A DNA stretch of 64,000 nt, from assembly GCF_033807575.1 (NCBI RefSeq), contig NC_084703.1:4154001-4218000 (forward strand). The letters run 5' to 3'. This document shows positions 60,298-64,000 of the stretch, piece by piece; within the stretch, counting starts at the first letter, position 1, and every line of letters starts with the position of its first letter. Both the position numbers and the translations under genes were made by a program. The notes under the pieces are model-generated. The model saw only the letters and a list, made by a program, of their open reading frames with translations, had not been told where the DNA came from and searched no databases. Origin of the DNA: Cydia pomonella (lineage: Eukaryota > Arthropoda > Insecta > Lepidoptera > Tortricidae).

Positions 60298-60912
60298 GCT
60301 GGTGGCCTAGAGGTAAGAGCGTGCGACTTGCAATCCGGTCGCGAGTTCATATCCTGGCTCATACCAATGAGTTCATACTAACGAGTATGTACTCGTAAAT
60401 ATTCCTGACGACCGCTCTAGCATAATGAGTAGTGACCCTGCCTATGAAGCCGATGGTCTCGGGTTCAAATCCTGGTAAGGACATTTATTCGTGTGATGAG
60501 CATGGATATTTGTTCCTGAGTCATGGGTGTTTTCTATGTATTTAAGTATTTATAAATATTTATATTATATATATCGTTGTCTAAGTACCCTCAACACAAG
60601 CCTTATTGAGCTTACTGTGGGACTTAGTCAATTTGTGTAATAATGTCCTATAATATTTATTTATTTATTTATTATTTAAATATCTAACTATCATTTGATT
60701 GTTACCAGTCGCTTTTCGGTGAAGGAGATCGCGAGGAAATCGGACTAATCCCAATAAGGCCTAGTTTACCCTCTGGTGATGTTAGATGGCCGTCGGTTGC
60801 GTAAAAACTACTGTCTACTTACACCAATTCTCAGGATTGGTAGGCCAGCGGACCCCAGGCTCCCATGAGCCGTGGCAAAATGCTGAGACAACGCGAGGAA
60901 GAATATAACCCA
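60298..60912 (+). repeat. SINE family A copy interrupted by SINE family B
   Basis: Head CTGGTGGCCTAGAGGTAAGA with CGAGTTCATATCCTGG at 60,300-60,365; body resumes at about 60,700 with CCAGTCGCTTTTCGGTGAAG and AATAAGGCCTAGTTTACCCT and ends CATGAGCCGTGGCAAAATGC near 60,880. The interruption is the family B copy at 60,408-60,676. Confidence 0.8.
60408..60676 (+). repeat. SINE family B, full-length copy nested in SINE A
   Basis: GTAGTGACCCTGCCTATGAA, GGTCTCGGGTTCAAATCCTG (B box), CATTTATTCGTGTGATGAGC, GTACCCTCAACACAAGCCTT and a TTATTTATTTATT tail, all in order. Confidence 0.85.
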
Positions 60913-61059
60913 TTGGATCATGAGCAGTGTTCTCGCCCAAATGGTGGTATGGTGGGACAGTGCATATCAGACTTCAAGCGGAAATCTGATATGGATGCGG
61001 AAATCGTAAAGTATTTACAAAAATATGAATAAATATAAATAATAAAATATGTTTTTCGG

Positions 61060-61205
61060 TACAAGCTTTTATCGCTGACTATACTTTTTTACCACAGGCA
61101 ACTAATACTCATCGAGACAATTCTAAAAACCCGAAATAGTTTGCGTTGTTTTATCACAGAGTTCCCATGGCCAGCTCCTGTCTCCATCATCAGATCAGCT
61201 CTTTG
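61060..61205 (-). repeat. Dispersed repeat family J, copy 4 (minus)
   Basis: Complement of family order: TTATCGCTGACTATACTTTT, AACTAATACTCATCGAGACA, AGAGTTCCCATGGCCAGCTC and CATCATCAGATCAGCTC. Confidence 0.7.
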
Positions 61206-61209
61206 TCAT

Positions 61210-61860
61210 CATAATATTGCATTGTTATCTGATTTACATATGTAAAAAATCTGCTCAATCAGAAATCGGGAAGTGGGTCAAATTTAGCTTCCGAGATTTG
61301 ACTGAAATGTAGTCTGTAAAATCAAAAAAAGCGATAGCTACTTATAGAAAATCTCGTGTTTTCGTATGTGAATAATAGAATTTTTTAAATCAAATTGATA
61401 ATGTTTCTTTGAACATTTAGTAACTATATTATATACTTTGAGGTTTTTTTGTTTTAATCTTTTTTTATCTGTGTAAGTTGTAAGTTGTTTCCAAATATTT
61501 ATAGGAAGCGTGCATGAACTGTAGGAGGCAGCACAGGAGCCGTCAGATTTTTGGCGCGAGGCGTAACTTTGATGTTTATTGTTCTGATGTAGCCCACAAG
61601 ATGGCAGAACCTACTATGCACAAGAAAATAGGTGAAGTGTAAATGTGCATGTTTATGGTTCCGATTCAGGCCACAAGATGGCAGACCCTCCAACGCGCAC
61701 GGTCCCTATTTATTTCATTCATATGTTATTTGAATACATTTTGAACTGTCCAGTTATTTTGTGAAATACTACACGCAATTAATTTTAATGATTCTGATTG
61801 CGTCATGCTCATGTTATGCTTATGATTCGTATAAGTTTGCGGAAAAAATGAGATAGCCGT
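61210..61860. other. Non-coding stretch, no gene seen
   Basis: GATGTAGCCCACAAGATGGCAGA (61,585) and GATTCAGGCCACAAGATGGCAGA (61,665) form a short direct repeat with about 80-base spacing. No coding signal. Confidence 0.4.
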
Positions 61861-61863
61861 GAC

Positions 61864-62058
61864 CAGTACCCCTAGTGTAACTTTGATCGACATCATAACG
61901 TGACGAACGCGTTTGCGTTAAGTCTCATTTTGTATAGGATTTTGAGGTTCCAAAACGTGCCGCTTGGCGCGCTCTTTCGAAATCCAATACAAAATGAGAC
62001 TAAACGCAAACGCGTACGTCACGTTTGGAAATCGAATTTATTTACACTAGGGGTACAG
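61864..62058. mobile_element. Foldback element family C, copy 4 (195 bp)
   Basis: CAGTACCCCTAGTGTAACTT to TTTACACTAGGGGTACAG; same orientation as copy 1. It abuts a single arm of the TAGCCAACGT palindrome family (62,069-62,145). Confidence 0.85.
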
Positions 62059-62175
62059 GGTGCCTAGCCAACGTGCCAATCATTCACGCTGCGTAGCGAA
62101 CGAAACGCAACTGTCTCTGTCACTCTAATTTGGAAGAGTGAATCTTTAGGAAATGTTTCACGTATTTTAACCTTT

Positions 62176-62345
62176 TGTACGCTAAGAACACCTAAAGTCG
62201 TCGTCACTAGTCGTGCCCACAGCGCCAAGGACAACTATAGGTGTTATGGCGGACGCTGTCAAAGTAACCTTCACACTTTTGAGTAAGGTTCACATTAGCT
62301 CGCTTCCGCCCGGGAGCTTGGCGTTTGAGTGATGTTTGTGTTTAT
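62176..62345 (-). repeat. Dispersed repeat, inverted partner of 15,736-15,895
   Basis: CACCTAAAGTCGTCGTCACT, CCAAGGACAACTATAGGTGT and GCGGACGCTGTCAAAGTAAC in the opposite orientation to the first copy. Confidence 0.65.
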
Positions 62346-62349
62346 GACA

Positions 62350-63315
62350 TAAAGCGTTCAAAAGCTTAAACGATATAATAATAGCTTATACGAGTATCTC
62401 GTATCGTATCAGAAAATATATTAAACTTGACTCTCTTATTTATAAAACGAGTATTACAGTTTCCTTTACGTGCAGGCCGGGAAATATTATTGCCGCCCTA
62501 GGGTAATGGCGGAAGGCAGGTAATATTCATGATGAACTTACCTTTGAAGGTTCCCTTATTGTTCGATATTTAATAACAACCCTTTGTGGTACATATTAGA
62601 TTACAGAGAATCTACTCGATACAAATCGTCAAATTTGGCCTCCTACGTCCGGAAATTAAAATCATATTTTGGACTATGATTAAATAAAAGAGTTCCAAAT
62701 TCAAAATTGCAAAAGATTCTGGGATTTGGGGGGTTAGAAGCTAGTGAGCTGTGAGGACAATTAAGAACAACTTTGAAAATATTAGATTCTAACTTCACTT
62801 GTGATACAACGTCAGTAACAAACAAGCACACATATGGGGTCACAAAATAGGGGTCACAATATGACAATCGTACATCGACAAACGACAAGTGAAAAAAATG
62901 TGTCGGATGATAGATAATACGAAAAGTCACGTGATTAATTCCATACCATTATTTAAGTTTCGGTTGGCTTTTCTATCATCGTCTGTCATGTTAGCAAGGC
63001 CCCCTCACCACGCCTCTACTGTGTTTGCTCTGATAATTTTAAGCACCTTGGCCGCACCAATATATCTGAAGGCGACTGTAGGTGCACTTATTTTTTATAT
63101 TTTAAGATATCTTAAGAAAAATCTTTTTTTTTTCTTACAAAAAAAGTAACATTTCACGAATTTGCCTACCGTTGTCTCGTAAATACGCGCATTTCAGTAG
63201 ATTTGCAGGTATTTGTTTGTGTTTCTGTCACAATAATTACATATTATAGAAAAAAAAAACATTACGTACAAATATCAGCAGACTGTTTTGTACACAAAAT
63301 TACAGACAACGCGTC
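62350..63315. other. Non-coding stretch, no gene seen
   Basis: Two short frames (62,643-62,930 minus; 62,889-63,149 plus) have no domain or splice support. Confidence 0.35.
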
Positions 63316-63319
63316 TCCA

Positions 63320-63450
63320 GGGGACCTACTGTGAAAACCGAAATTCGCCAATTGTGGGGATCTTTCTCTTTTACTCTCACTAAGACGTAATTAGAGTGAC
63401 AGAGAAAAATTCCCGCAATTGACGAACTTCGATTTTCAAGGTAGGCCCCC
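63320..63450. repeat. Palindromic element family V, copy 2
   Basis: GGGGACCTACTGTGAAAACC and CACTAAGACGTAATTAGAGT face GACGAACTTCGATTTTCAAG and GTAGGCCCCC. Inverted relative to 26,961-27,093. Confidence 0.75.
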
Positions 63451-63730
63451 AGTTTTTAAATCCTCCAAGATCACTATGGATATGAAAATAATTCATTGTG
63501 ACAGAAATAATCGTGTCGAGAATAATCATCGACTGAAACGTTGAAGACATGTAGGTAGTATGCGAAACAAAATGCGTTTGTACGCGCTCTTTTGTCCTAC
63601 GTAATATTTAATAAAATGAAAGGCATTGTTTATGTGAACCATCTTGAATTAATTAAGTTGTTTTAAAACTTACGTAAATGAAAAAACAAAGAAAAATAAT
63701 CTGTAGAGCATCTCTAGTTTTATTAGTTAG

Positions 63731-64000
63731 ACGACCAGTTTGGCCTAGTGGGTAGTGACCCTGCCTACGAAGCCGATGGTCCCGGGTTCAAATCCTGGTA
63801 AGGGCATTTATTCGTGTGATGGGCATGGATATTTGTTCCTGAGTCATGGGTGTTTTCTATGTATTTAAGTATTTATAACTATTTATATATTATATATATC
63901 GTTGTCTAAGTACTCTCAACACAAGCCTTATTGAGCTTACTGTGGGACTTAGTCAATTTGTGTAATAATGTCCTATAATATTTATTTATTTATTATTTAT
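63731..64000 (+). repeat. SINE family B, full-length copy reaching the right edge
   Basis: ACGACCAGTTTGGCCTAGTG (A box TGGCCTAGTGG), GGTCCCGGGTTCAAATCCTG (B box), the body GATGGGCATGGATATTTGTT and CTTATTGAGCTTACTGTGGG, and a TTATTTATTTATT tail at the edge. This is the cleanest copy of the family in the window. Confidence 0.85.

Noticed and set aside
60315..60480. tRNA gene
   Set aside because: A- and B-box-like blocks are present but belong to SINE families A and B, repeated many times and unable to fold as full tRNAs.

Overview
This window is insect nuclear DNA, almost certainly from a moth or butterfly. It is AT-rich, intron-rich and crowded with short mobile elements: tRNA-derived SINEs, remnants of several non-LTR retrotransposons, and more than twenty palindromic (foldback/MITE-like) elements. 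The assignment to Lepidoptera is an inference from repeat style and gene structure; no species can be named from the sequence alone. Most long open frames are chance frames through repeats, so genes were found by joining short exons with matching splice phases.

Layout. (1) At 1-105 (minus) lies one internal exon of a gene that continues off the left edge; its peptide resembles the N-terminal segment of PDE11-type cyclic nucleotide phosphodiesterases. (2) 110-19,900 is repeat-filled non-coding DNA. (3) 19,973-38,174 (plus) holds a complete SLC25 mitochondrial carrier gene, best matched to the thiamine pyrophosphate carrier (Tpc1/SLC25A19). Eight shared exons and one of three alternative last exons give 327, 329 or 321 residues, with all three P-x-[DE]-x-x-[KR] carrier signatures in place. 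(4) 39-49.9 kb is repeats and LINE fragments. (5) 49,946-52,879 (plus) carries the last five exons of a second gene, unrecognised, with a winged-helix-like segment and a charged tail. (6) 55,973-56,252 (minus) is the last exon of a VPV/HVPYP-repeat protein of the kind found in insect cuticle. (7) 56.3-64 kb is again SINEs and foldbacks.

The most interesting signal is in the carrier gene. Its terminal coding exon is present three times (34,503; 36,222; 38,061), each copy open, preceded by a good acceptor, ended by its own stop and followed by its own AATAAA. That implies three carriers that differ only in the sixth transmembrane segment and C-terminus. Its second exon is present four times in tandem, but only the first copy is intact. 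The middle terminal exon lies between inverted repeats, and related foldback elements accompany all three copies, so transposons may have shaped the duplications.

The rest of the window is a record of transposition: SINE inside SINE, MITE inside MITE, at least two three-level nested sets, and a 1.3-kb TTAA-flanked element that keeps a small exon-like start.
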